Shown here in pieces: positions 53,323 to 63,290 of a stretch of DNA of 64,000 bases (its first letter is position 1; every line of letters starts with the position of its first letter). This stretch comes from Fonsecaea monophora (Eukaryota > Ascomycota > Eurotiomycetes > Chaetothyriales > Herpotrichiellaceae). The stretch lies in the NCBI RefSeq assembly GCF_001642475.1, contig NW_019174011.1, positions 1-64,000 on the forward strand, written 5' to 3'. A program made the translations under genes and the position numbers. The notes under the pieces are model-generated. The model made no database searches and was not told where the DNA came from. It was given only the letters and a program-made list of their open reading frames with translations.

Positions 53323-54795
53323 ATGGCCACAGCCACTGCGCACGAATCCTCTCCTTCACCCAACTCACCAGAGGAAGAGGAGGAGCTTAAGTTTGGCGAG
53401 GTGTGGAAAGGCGCGGCTAAAGCTCCTCAGCGACCAAAACTTGTCGACCAACTCAACGGTGGGCGACGCAAGTCGTCGGTTCAGTTCCATACAGCCGACG
53501 CCGAAGACACCATAAGAAGAGAAAGTGTCGTTCAAGGCTCAAAAGTATCCCTGCCTTCACGGAAAATGTCATCGCCCCCTCCTCCCACACATTACCAACG
53601 TGGCGTCTCCTTTGACACCATCGACAATCGAGATGCCTCCACTGAAGCCTTCACCTTACAATACAAGCACTGCGACTTCGCCGCCACTTCACGAAGCCGA
53701 ACTTTCCTATGCGGTACCGATGCAAAGGACTACTCGGAATATGCGTTGGAGTGGATGATGGACGAGCTGGTCGATGACGGCGATGAGATTGTCTGTCTTC
53801 GAGTTATCGAGAAAGATTCCAAGACCGCACATGACACACCGTACGACCGGGACAAGTATCGCACCGAGGCTAAACAACTGTTAGACAGTGTTATGCTGAA
53901 AAACAGCTCGGAGGAGAAAGCAATCAGCATCATCATGGAGTTGGCTGTGGGCAAAGTGCAAGAAATCTTCCAGCGCATGGTGAGCATCACTACATTAACG
54001 GTTGCAGAGGTCTGCATTGCTAACTCGGGATAGATCCATCTGTACGAGCCGGCTGCGCTCGTTGTTGGAACAAGAGGACGAAACCTGGGCGGCATGCAAG
54101 GCTTACTCCCAGGGTCGGTCTCGAAGTACTGCTTGCAACAATCACCTGTTCCGGTAATCGTCGTTCGGCCAAGCTCTAAACGACTGAAAAAGAAGAAGAA
54201 ACGGCAACTGGAAAGTGGCCGTAGTCTCTACAGCAGCATGCTCGAGCAAGCGCAACACGCTGGAGGGAGCCACGTGTTTGAAAGTGCCAGCCACAGTTCA
54301 ATCTCTATGGAAGCTACCGCGAAAGAGGCCGATGCCGTTGCAAAGGCAATCGGGCCGCCCAGGCGTGGTATATTGAAGGGTACATACGGTGGCCCGCTTG
54401 CTCGAGTAACATCAGCCAAAAGTGACGCGACATCTGACGATGATTCGCCTGAACGGAGCTTCGCCTTACCCATAGGGTTTTTGAACACCGCGAGTGCTCC
54501 GAGGGCCGACATTGCCATGAACAGTCCCAGCATCGCTGCTTTGGTGGAAGACTGGGATGACAACGAGACAACGCCTACCGAACGAGCAAGATCACCCAAT
54601 CCGTCCTCAAAGCGGTCTGAACACCGCGACAGCGACGCCGCAATCTCGGACGAAGAGGACATTCGTTTGCTAGTGCCCAACATAGTTGAAGAGCGGCGGC
54701 CGTCAGTCAGAGAGACGACACCTTGGCTAGCAGACATACTGCGCGACAAGCCACAACGGCGGTCGTATAGCCACGGTCGATCCCCTTCGAGATAA
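53323..54795 (+). CDS. Universal stress protein (USP)-domain protein with long disordered flanks
   Basis: Two exons (53323-53979, 54034-54795) give 472 residues. After a 120-residue Ser/Pro-rich N-terminus, a USP fold spans about 125-285: TFLCGTDAKDYSEYALEWMMDEL, DGDEIVCLRVIE, then IHLYEPAALVVGTRGRNLGGMQGLLPGSVSKYCLQQSPVPVIVVRP. The G-2x-G-9x-G-S pattern of ATP-binding USPs is present. The intron falls inside the domain. The remaining 190 residues are Ser/Arg/Asp-rich with many possible phosphorylation sites, after a strongly basic KKKKKR cluster that could act as a nuclear signal. Fungal USP proteins of this layout are common but poorly studied; the cellular role is unknown. USP domains generally bind ATP or AMP and dimerise. 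Confidence 0.85.
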
Positions 54796-55741
54796 GAAAT
54801 CGGTCGTACAATACAGAAGAACTAGGCTACCCAAAACTATCCTTACGACCATGGACACCCGTGACGCCAATCCCAAAAGATAGAGGAAGATGGTTACCCG
54901 TCACGATCTTCTAAAGTCCTGCGGCAGTTTTGCCATCCAAGAGCTACTCTACACCCTGCACTGCGGTGGAGATGCCGAGACTGACCACTGAGGTCAAATA
55001 TTGACTGATGCTCCGGTCAAGATACAATCTCCTGCAAGGGTACGGTAATATGGAGCCCACGCGTTGTGGTTGACACGACATCATTCAAGCCCGTTGAGGA
55101 CGGATGTCGGCGTGAGTCGAACGAGACGGGAACCTGAACAAGGAAATGGGGTCTGGGACGAGCTGACGTGGTTGCGGCGTCCCGGGACTATTGATTTGGA
55201 GCCCCCTGAATGTGTTTGTTTAAGCACCTTAAACAATCGCTTTTGGTGGGAACAAACTGAGTACGATTACATTATATGGAGAAGAGCTTTTGACTCATTG
55301 ATCCACTTGCAAAGGATAGAGACTCGGACTGAATAGAAGCGTGTATTGTCTAGCGAACGTTCATGAAAACGCTGCAAGATTGAAGACGGGCACCCTCTTC
55401 GGTTCTCATCGTATCCGACAATGTGACGCGTTGCGGCGTCCCCTTACGGCAGGTATTGACGCCCTGTGGTGCCTAAACAGCCTCAAAGCGTGGCTCGATG
55501 CATTCCTGGGCGTCCAGGAACCAACCACGTTTCGTGGCGGAGGGGCTGGACCTAAGAGGCCAATCGATAACAAATTATATCCATGCTCGATTCGGCCCCT
55601 TGCGTCCTGGTCCCTCAATTCTACTTGTATGTCATGTTCGAGTTCAACTTGTCTTCCCTCTCGCCCCAGTCAGAGGTTGTCTGAGTAGGAACATGTATTC
55701 AGCACACCGTTCCAGCCACGCTTCATATCAGACTGGTCAAG
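54796..55741. other. Gap between the USP gene and gpr89
   Basis: 946 bp with no recognisable frame. It should hold the USP 3' UTR and the gpr89 promoter. Confidence 0.45.
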
Positions 55742-57355
55742 ATGCTACCCACAAGCGCTGACGACGACTGCGGCGAGTGCACCCCAGACTATCTGCATTC
55801 CCCTCGTCTCACCACCAAGGCGGCTTTCTCAACGATTCCCTTCATCGCTACATTCGCGGTCCTCACCTTCGTCGCCTACCGCAAGGTTTACCCTCTCTTG
55901 TCACAAGCACCCTCCAAAACACCCGATGGCACGGCGAAAGGTCTTCCTCGGCCTGTGACAGCGTCATCGCCCGATTCTGCTGCTCAGCATCTCGCTCGCC
56001 GCGTGGCAGCAATCACGTTCGCTTCCACAATAGCCCTCTCTGCCGTATTAACGGAGTTACTTCTCTGCGAAATATCCAATTCATTCAACCCCACCGCTAG
56101 GAGCGTCGCTCTGCAGATCACAGTCGTGAGTTTGTTGGGTCTTCTCGTGGTTGCCATTCCGCTGTTGGGGATATCCTCGGTGGTAGCAAAGTCCGGATAC
56201 AAATTTCGCGGCGAGAAAAAGAGTCGAGCTCATCTGGCATGGGTGTTGGAATTCGCCGGGTATGGAGCGTTTCTCTTCGGATTCTGGGCGATAGGGGTGC
56301 TCCTGCCAGAAGCACCTAGCTTTACAGACAGTATGACACGGCCAGACGGCCTCTTTCAGGCGTGCTTGGATAGATTGGGCATCACCGGCGTGTCGCTGAT
56401 GGCTCTGTTGTCGGGTTTTGCCTCGGTGAGCGCCATTTGGCAGAGCTTCGGACCCAAGGTTAAGGTCGTCGCCGACACGGACATCGCCCGCAAACAAGCT
56501 GGATTAGATGCTACCATGGATATGATAGCTGAGAAGAAAGAGAGGCTGAGGTTAATGGAGAGCTCCGCTCCTGAAAGCCCGATTCAGAGCTTCTGGAGCC
56601 GCACGGTTGGCGTTGTGCGCAAGAACACCTTTGATCAACAGAAAGACCTGCTCGAAATGGAGGCCTCGGGTCTCGAGACTATGGCCTCTTCGCTGGAGAC
56701 CTCGCTCTCGATTCTCCGGGCACGACGGGCAAATCAACTTCGAGCAACGACAGCCGCAGGGCGACTATCTTTGGCCTTTTCCTACATATTTGCTTGTTAC
56801 TGTGTGTATCGAATATGCACCACCACCATCAATATCGGTCGCCGCATCCTGTCGCCTGGGCCAGCAACTCCTTCCGACACTGACCCCGTTACATACACCA
56901 TTGCTCTGTTTGCTCGACACGTCTATCCTTCTCTAGACCAGGTGTCATGGGCTCAACAGATCTCGTTCCTTCTCTCGGGGGCAATGCTGCTCGCATCATT
57001 CACAGCAGTCACGCAAACCTTTCATCTTTTTGCCCGATTCATGCCGAATGTTCTACATGCGACCAAGACAAATTTCGCACTACTGATCAGCCAAATCAGT
57101 GGCATGTATGTCATCAGCTCTGCACTGATGCTGAGGGGCATGATGCCGAAAGAAGTCGGCAGCGTCATCAACAGCGCTTTGGGAGCAGGGCTGCTGGAGC
57201 CAGCCTGGGTGCAGCGATGGTTTGATGGCTTCTTCATGCTGGCTGTGGTCGCCACTGGAGTCGGCATCTTCTTGGGCAGGCAAATATCGGGGGCATCAAC
57301 GTGGGAAGACGACACTGGGTGGGATCTGGCTATGGAATTGGGCAAAGAGTCATGA
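55742..57355 (+). CDS. gpr89: Golgi pH regulator / GPR89-type anion channel
   Basis: Intronless, 537 residues; the family is usually 450-540. At least eight hydrophobic segments are traceable. Landmarks are FEISNSFN-like EISNSFNPTA, the loop GYGAFLFGFWAIG, then LMALLSGFASVSAIWQSFGPK, a long central helical loop (KKERLRLMESS to SLSILRARR) and the C-terminal QVSWAQQISFLLSGAMLLASF and QISGMYVISSALMLRGMMP. This is the pattern of mammalian GPR89/GPHR, a Golgi anion channel that sets lumenal pH, and of plant GTG proteins. The ATG at 55742 follows an in-frame stop-rich leader. Role in this fungus is inferred from the family. Confidence 0.9.
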   Translation: MLPTSADDDCGECTPDYLHSPRLTTKAAFSTIPFIATFAVLTFVAYRKVYPLLSQAPSKTPDGTAKGLPRPVTASSPDSAAQHLARRVAAITFASTIALSAVLTELLLCEISNSFNPTARSVALQITVVSLLGLLVVAIPLLGISSVVAKSGYKFRGEKKSRAHLAWVLEFAGYGAFLFGFWAIGVLLPEAPSFTDSMTRPDGLFQACLDRLGITGVSLMALLSGFASVSAIWQSFGPKVKVVADTDIARKQAGLDATMDMIAEKKERLRLMESSAPESPIQSFWSRTVGVVRKNTFDQQKDLLEMEASGLETMASSLETSLSILRARRANQLRATTAAGRLSLAFSYIFACYCVYRICTTTINIGRRILSPGPATPSDTDPVTYTIALFARHVYPSLDQVSWAQQISFLLSGAMLLASFTAVTQTFHLFARFMPNVLHATKTNFALLISQISGMYVISSALMLRGMMPKEVGSVINSALGAGLLEPAWVQRWFDGFFMLAVVATGVGIFLGRQISGASTWEDDTGWDLAMELGKES

Positions 57356-57729
57356 GTCTTCCGGTTTAGAAATGCAATGTGCACGAATAAATGACGTAAC
57401 TAGATTTTGTACTATATGTATCATGAATTGAAAAAGTAAACGATGGCGCAACCGAGGATTCTGGATGGCATGCATTAGATATGTTCAATGTATGGCCTGG
57501 AGGCAGCTGAGTTTACCTCGCCATATGAGATGTCGGAAGTCATGAGCAGGTGTAAATGGTTGAGAGGCGTTGTGCATTATAGACAGCCTTGTTGGTCACT
57601 CGACAGCCTTGTTCAGTTGGGGAAACTGGGGCACTGCGGAGTGGGTGAGGTGTCCGCTCACAATGGATTTTCTGGATTCTGCTTCCGCGAGAAAGAATAC
57701 GTCGACGTCGACTACACCGTGTAGCTGCC
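57356..57729. other. Gap between gpr89 and the SNARE gene
   Basis: 374 bp containing the 3' end of gpr89 and the promoter of the SNARE gene. No gene seen. Confidence 0.5.
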
Positions 57730-58872
57730 ATGACCAACCTCACAGCACCTTTGTCTGACATCTTGGTACAGAAGCACTCGTCAAAGGGCTTGGGCCAGAA
57801 CCATCGAGACCTTGTGGGCCAGTTAGATTCCTTCCTGCGCGAAGCGCACCAAATCAACCAGTCCATCTCGGCCCTGTTGCGCTACCTGCGAGCCATCCGC
57901 ACCCCGTACCTGTCGACTGCCCCGCCGCCACGCCATCAGAAACACACCGCGGGCGACAGACATGCTGCTGCCGTCTCCCACAGCCTCGGGGGAGAGGTAC
58001 CAGAACACCTCAACGACGCGCAGCGAGAAGCCATCGACTCTGAGACGTCCTCGGTCCTGCGCGACATCAACAACAAGATCACCAATCTCACCTCCGCGGT
58101 GACCCTGCAGCACGACACGGCAAGCAAAGTCCTAGAGAGGAAATATGGAAAACCGGACGGATTCCTCTGGCGGTGGGCGGCGGGGGACGGTGACACACCC
58201 GACGCAGGCAAATCACCAAAGCAACTCGACGAGGAAGGCCAGTTGAGGACCACGAAGATGTTTCGGGATGGGGTGCTATGGTATCTGAACAAGTACCTCA
58301 AGGACGCAATCACCACACAGCAGGAGATGGTGGAGAAACGGCTGGAACGCGAGCAGCAAAAGCAAATGAGTATACTCTACAACCCGCGCAACAAGGGCGT
58401 GCGGGCCAGTCGCGATGCAGAGACCGGGACTATGAATGGTGGTCCGGAGGCGCCGACGACGACCCTGCCCCCGACTCAAGATCTACGCGGTCACGACGAT
58501 TACAAGCCCTGGGCCGACTCGTCGCAAGGTGGCGGCGTGGAACAAGAACTCTCCCCGGAACAGCTGCAGCTGTTTGAGGAAGAAAACAGAGGCATCGTCG
58601 AGCACTTCAACGACCAACTCGCCAAGGTCACGCTGGTGGAAAAGTCGCTGATGGAGATTGGCAGTCTGCAGCAGACGCTGGTGGGACATTTGAGCGTGCA
58701 GGGCGAGATGATCGATACGCTGGTTCAGGACGCGGCCAATACGGATGAGAATGTACGCAAGGGAAATCGAGAATTGAAGAGGGCGAGTGAGAGGGGGAGC
58801 ACGGCGAGGCTGGTGTTCTATGCGACGGTGGGATTTTGTTCGTTTCTGGTCGTGTGGGATTTGATCTTCTAA
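57730..58872 (+). CDS. ufe1: ER Qa-SNARE Ufe1 / syntaxin-18
   Basis: Intronless, 380 residues. The N-terminal part (about 1-100) matches the syntaxin-18 N-terminal domain, with DILVQKHSSKGLGQNHRDLVGQLDSFLREAHQINQSIS and LRAIRTPYLS. A long helical and Gln/Glu-rich middle follows. The SNARE motif (about 290-355) runs through NRGIVEHFNDQLAKVTLVEKSLMEIGSLQQTLVGHLSVQGEMIDTLVQDA, with a Gln at the expected zero-layer place. The last 20 residues (LVFYATVGFCSFLVVWDLIF) form a tail anchor. Ufe1 is the target SNARE for retrograde Golgi-to-ER vesicles and ER homotypic fusion. It is in tandem with gpr89, also a secretory-pathway membrane protein. Confidence 0.92.
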   Translation: MTNLTAPLSDILVQKHSSKGLGQNHRDLVGQLDSFLREAHQINQSISALLRYLRAIRTPYLSTAPPPRHQKHTAGDRHAAAVSHSLGGEVPEHLNDAQREAIDSETSSVLRDINNKITNLTSAVTLQHDTASKVLERKYGKPDGFLWRWAAGDGDTPDAGKSPKQLDEEGQLRTTKMFRDGVLWYLNKYLKDAITTQQEMVEKRLEREQQKQMSILYNPRNKGVRASRDAETGTMNGGPEAPTTTLPPTQDLRGHDDYKPWADSSQGGGVEQELSPEQLQLFEEENRGIVEHFNDQLAKVTLVEKSLMEIGSLQQTLVGHLSVQGEMIDTLVQDAANTDENVRKGNRELKRASERGSTARLVFYATVGFCSFLVVWDLIF

Positions 58873-59661
58873 TACTGCGATATGGACAAGATAATACCGA
58901 GTATTCGCTGCGAGATGCACGCTGTGTCTCCGATATAGCTATCCCAACCTCACGGAGACCTAGATCGGCCAGATATGACATGTATATTGGGTCTCCAACA
59001 TCCCTCACTCGTATACACGTTGGTGGGAGTCTATGCCGTCCGTCTTCACCAGCACTCTCAGCAGACACCTCTGTGCCCAATGGCTGAAGGCCATAGATTA
59101 GAATACAGAGAGGGGATGATATCAGATGCTCATTCTGCGAGTACAAGTACAGCACAAGAGCACGCCTCGACCATGTGAAAGTCAGAAAAGTCATATATCC
59201 TGAAGCAGTTGCAAATCGAGACACACCGATTGGATTTTTGGAGGAGCACCGAACCAACGGAACCCCATGCTTGTCCATGCCCTCCAAAGCCCACAGTTGG
59301 AGTAGAAGTTCGGGGTTGGGGATACGCCATCAGTAGCCATCGATCACGTCCGCATGTCCCAGATGACCCGGTCAGTTTTTTTTTCCCTCTTCGATCACCG
59401 AATAACCGACGGGATCTTAGTTCATCTATCCTCGTTCCCGTAGTGTCTCTGGTCCCTGAGCACCCGACATCATCACAGCCCAGACGAGAACCAGGTGAGT
59501 GGTAAGTGGCCAGGGGTAAAACCGTCGTGCATCCGCCCGTCCTAGAAGATCGAAAGTTCCGCCTCGCCCTCATGTGCCTTTTGCCCCAAGTCTCCCTGCA
59601 CGACAAGTCCGAACGATTTCTTTTTCCCGTCTCTCCACGTTTCAAATAAATTCCCTAGAAC
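58873..59661. other. Upstream region of the aspartate aminotransferase gene
   Basis: 789 bp before the first possible start at 59662. No domain-bearing frame. The last 150 bp are pyrimidine-rich and probably transcribed leader. Confidence 0.45.
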
Positions 59662-61183
59662 ATGCCCTCACCGCCAAACCCCTCCGACTCTTCTTCTCTC
59701 CGCTCAACCTCGTCTTCTTCTTCTTCTTCGTCCTCACATACCAACGTCTCCAACCGACTGACTCAGATCAGGAATCACACCATGGGTTCTGCGTCAACCG
59801 ATACCCCGCCGACTCTGTTCGACGCCAATGTCGTCCCCCAAGCTCCTGAGGACCCTTTGTTCGGGTTGATGGCAGCTTACCGAAAAGACAACTTCGAGAA
59901 GAAGGTAGATCTGGGCATTGGCGCATACAGAGACAACAATGCCAAACCCTGGGTGTTGCCTGTAGTCAAGAAGGTGTGCCCATCCATGATACTCGACGGT
60001 GTTGTCGATGCCATGCTCCCAGGTGGCTAACCCTAGTCCAGGCTGATGAGATCCTACGAAATGATCCCAACCTCAACCACGAATACCTCCCTATCGCAGG
60101 TCTCCCAGAGTTCACTTCAGCGGCACAGAAACTCATTCTTGGTGGAGATAGCCCCGCGATTCGAGAAGGACGGGTACGCAGTCAAGCAAATTCTCACGTC
60201 TTTACTTTCCCCTGTGCTGACATACAACCTCTACTTTACAGGCCTGCAGCCTCCAGACCATCTCAGGAACCGGTGCCGTCCATCTCGGTGGTCTCTTCCT
60301 TTCCAAATTCCTACCGAAACCGACCCCTGCCATCTACCTATCCAACCCGACATGGGCCAACCACAACCAAATCTTCACCAACGTCCAACTCCCAATCAAG
60401 TCCTACCCTTATTTCTCTGCAAAGACAAAGATGCTTGACTGTGACGGCCTTCTCTCGACCTTGAAATCCGCACCTGAAAGAAGCATCATTCTGCTGCATG
60501 CCTGCGCACACAACCCCACAGGTGTCGACCCGACGCCGGACCAATGGAAACAGATTGCCGAAGTCATGCGCGAACGCAAACTATTCCCCTTCTTCGACTG
60601 CGCATACCAGGGTTTCGCCTCTGGGGATCTGGCACAGGATAACTTTTCGATCCGTTATTTCGTGGAGCAGGGCTTCGAGTTGGTCATTGCTCAATCCTTT
60701 GCCAAGAACTTTGGTCTGTATGGTGAGAGAGCGGGTGCATTCCATTTCGTGGCAGCTCCTGGGGCCAACGCACAGGATGTGGCCAAACGTGTCTCGTCCC
60801 AACTTGCCATCCTGCAACGTTCAGAAATCTCGAATCCACCAGCCTATGGTGCACGTATTGCTTCCCTCATCCTGAATGACCCACAGCTTTTCAAAGAGTG
60901 GGAGGCCGATCTGCGCACCATGTCCGGACGTATCATCGAGATGAGAAAGTCCCTGAAAGCCGAACTTGACAGGCTAGGCACCCCCGGGACCTGGGACCAC
61001 ATCACGAGTCAGATCGGCATGTTCAGTTTCACGGGCATCACCGAGAAACAGGTGTTGGCAATCAGGGAGAAGTGGCACGTGTACATGACCAAGAACGGGC
61101 GGATTAGCATGGCTGGGTTGAATACAGGCAACGTGCACTACTTTGCCGAGGCTCTCGACGACGTGGTGAGGAACGTGCAATGA
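59662..61183 (+). CDS. Aspartate aminotransferase (two possible starts)
   Basis: Three exons (59662-59973, 60042-60173, 60242-61183) give 461 residues from the first ATG or 421 from the second in-frame ATG at 59782. The conserved protein starts after MGSAST with FDANVVPQAPEDPLFGLMAAY, then KVDLGIGAYRD, SGTGAVHLGGLFL, HNPTGVDPT, the PLP-lysine site QSFAKNFGLYGERAG, and the C-terminal FSFTGIT and GRISMAGLN. It interconverts aspartate and 2-oxoglutarate with oxaloacetate and glutamate. The second ATG sits in a strong CACCATGG context, and the first 40 residues are Ser-rich with three Arg and one Asp, a plausible weak organelle presequence. So one gene might serve cytosol and mitochondrion. Length from the second start fits the cytosolic form. 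Confidence 0.93.
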
Positions 61184-62468
61184 AGTCAGTATGGTTGATG
61201 GTGGACGGTTGACGGTTGACGTATGAGACGAGCTGAAATGGACATCAAGACAATGAGAAGATGCAGGAATGGATGCTAGTCACGATCTGTTAATACGAAG
61301 TGGCTATTGAAGCAAGGGTGGGCAATGCAGGAGCAGGACAAAATACGAAACACAGGTGATCGATGCTTGAACTTGCACAGGGAACATAAAGACGGCCAGT
61401 CAGTCACGGAGATGGGAGCTTTGGAAACTGGGGAGTTTGCATCCTGGTAATGTTTTCCTTCCATTTTCTTCCTCAAGTCAGAAGAACACAAAAGGCACAA
61501 GGCACAGAGGCACAAGATCTGGATATTGGCATGCAAGTGTGGAAGAATAACGAGCGGCTTTGGAGGGAGAGGGGGAGCCCAGCAAGGGTCATAAACAGTC
61601 ACGCCGGTACCTCTACCTCCCTCTCTGTCTTTCTGTCTCTGTCTCTGTGTTGGACCTCGACCGACGCCTCGGGTGTTCTTTCCTCTTTTGTCTTTTGTTT
61701 TCTTCTCTGCAAATGGATATGGATATGGGTAAAACTACCACAAACGAGCTACAGTTACAGCCACTGCTACTGCTACAGGGTGCACGGAGGACCTCAATGC
61801 CAATGCACGCCCAGTAAAAAACAATGAGGGAGAGTGAGCGTGAATCGTGCAACGTGCAGCGTGCAACAACGACAACAAGAAACAAGGTGAAGGTGAAGGT
61901 GGATTATCCATCTCTGGTCAAGTTTGCTTGAGCATGCATACATTCATGCATACATGCATGCTGCATATGCACGTCGTTTGTTTGACTGTTTGACTTCTTG
62001 TTTGCTAGTTTGTTTGCTTGATATTTGCGTCTCTCTCACGCCTACTCCTACCTTCCACAGGTGGAAGCGGGCTCCCTTTTCCCCGTTTCGTACAGCTGCC
62101 TCTCTGTTTGCCTGCCCGATTGCCATTGCATTTCATCATGCACTCAAAGACTGAGGACAGCATTTTCTTGGATCGGACTGGACTGGACTGGACTGGACAT
62201 TCTGGTTTGTATTTGGTCTCGTTTGTGTTCATTCATTCGTTGCTCTGTTAGCGAAAAGGAGGCAAGGGGATACACAAAACTACGCCTTACACGCACACAC
62301 CCCCCATCCTTGCCGGCTCCCCTTTCCGACCCTTTCTGTCCTTGCGATAAGGCTTACAGTTGTGACCAGTTTGACTCAAGATCCAACATGCAATGATCCC
62401 TTCCTCGCTTTTCCGGAGTAAAGGCCCAGCAAACGCCGCTCCGCCTTCGGACAACTGTCACTAAAAGC
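61184..62468. other. Convergent 1.3-kb gap with simple repeats
   Basis: The flanking genes converge. The sequence is rich in low-complexity words: CTCTGTCT runs near 61620-61650, CATGCATA words near 61932-61972, TTTGCTTG near 61980-62020, and a (GGACT) repeat at 62175. No gene seen. Confidence 0.5.
62175..62198 (+). repeat. (GGACT)4 pentanucleotide repeat
   Basis: Four GGACT copies plus GGAC in a convergent intergenic gap. Confidence 0.9.
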
Positions 62469-63290
62469 TCAAAGATGGGAATCGAAAATCATGGCCCAGG
62501 CCGTCACGCCCCCGGCATTCTCGCCTTGAGCGGGCCACCCTAGAGCGTCGACACGGCCCTTGCCCACGACGATCTCCTCGACGACCCGGAATCCGAAACG
62601 CTCGTACAGCCGCACGGCTTGCGGCGTCGTGGCCTCTAGCCATGCAGGCACGCCTTCGGCCTTGGCGCGCTCCAGGAACGGGGTCATGACGGCGTTGATG
62701 CTGCCCGGGACGCGGGGCCTTGCAGGGTTCCGCGCCAGGAATGAGAGGTGGTAGAAAGGGCGGAGTGGCTGGTCTTGGCTGTCCTGGGCGTGTTGGTGGT
62801 CGGAGCTAGAGTCTTCAGACACTGAGCCTGACGGGGTGTTTGAGGTCGATTCCTCCGCGTTTGCGGCTGCAGAGCTGCTAGAAGAAGAGGACGAGGGTGC
62901 CGCTAAATATGTCTGCTTCGCCGACTTGACTCGGGCTCTCCATTCGCTCAGCAGCGGGCCCGGTCGCGCCTTGGAGTCTATGAACGGTTTGCCCTGGTAC
63001 GTGGGCGTCTCCCACAACGCAATGGCAGACCAGTCCCCGGCTTGGACCAGCTCAGCCCCGGAAGCGGCACTCTCGAGGATCCCCTGCGAGAAATGTCTCT
63101 GTCGTCGAGCAGTGTCGATCAGTGGGGAGGGAAACGGTGGTGGTGTGCCGTCGATATCTACGATGAACGCTGTGGTCAGGGCGGTGCTGGAAAAAGCCGC
63201 CGTGATGATGGAAATGAAGTTGGAGACGTCGTCAGCATGTGAATCCGTGGCGATGGTGACGCAGGTTGGGGTCGAAGTTGAAGAAGACAT
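62469..63290 (-). CDS. GNAT-family N-acetyltransferase with PTS1-like end
   Basis: Intronless, 273 residues. The N-terminal half has a GNAT start (VTIATDSHADDVSNFISIITAAFSSTALTTAFIVD), followed by a central Ser run (about 132-140) and acidic linker that are probably disordered. The second half has the conserved LRPFYHLSFLARNPARPRVPGSINAVMTPFLERAKAEGVPAWLEATTPQAVRLYERFGFRVVEEI, in which the RPRVPGSI stretch replaces the standard Q/RxxGxG/A acetyl-CoA loop and YERFGF is the typical C-terminal motif. Such proteins acetylate amines with acetyl-CoA; the substrate is unknown. The C-terminus Ser-His-Leu fits the PTS1 consensus, so peroxisomal import is possible. Confidence 0.82.
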   Translation of the reverse strand: MSSSTSTPTCVTIATDSHADDVSNFISIITAAFSSTALTTAFIVDIDGTPPPFPSPLIDTARRQRHFSQGILESAASGAELVQAGDWSAIALWETPTYQGKPFIDSKARPGPLLSEWRARVKSAKQTYLAAPSSSSSSSSAAANAEESTSNTPSGSVSEDSSSDHQHAQDSQDQPLRPFYHLSFLARNPARPRVPGSINAVMTPFLERAKAEGVPAWLEATTPQAVRLYERFGFRVVEEIVVGKGRVDALGWPAQGENAGGVTAWAMIFDSHL

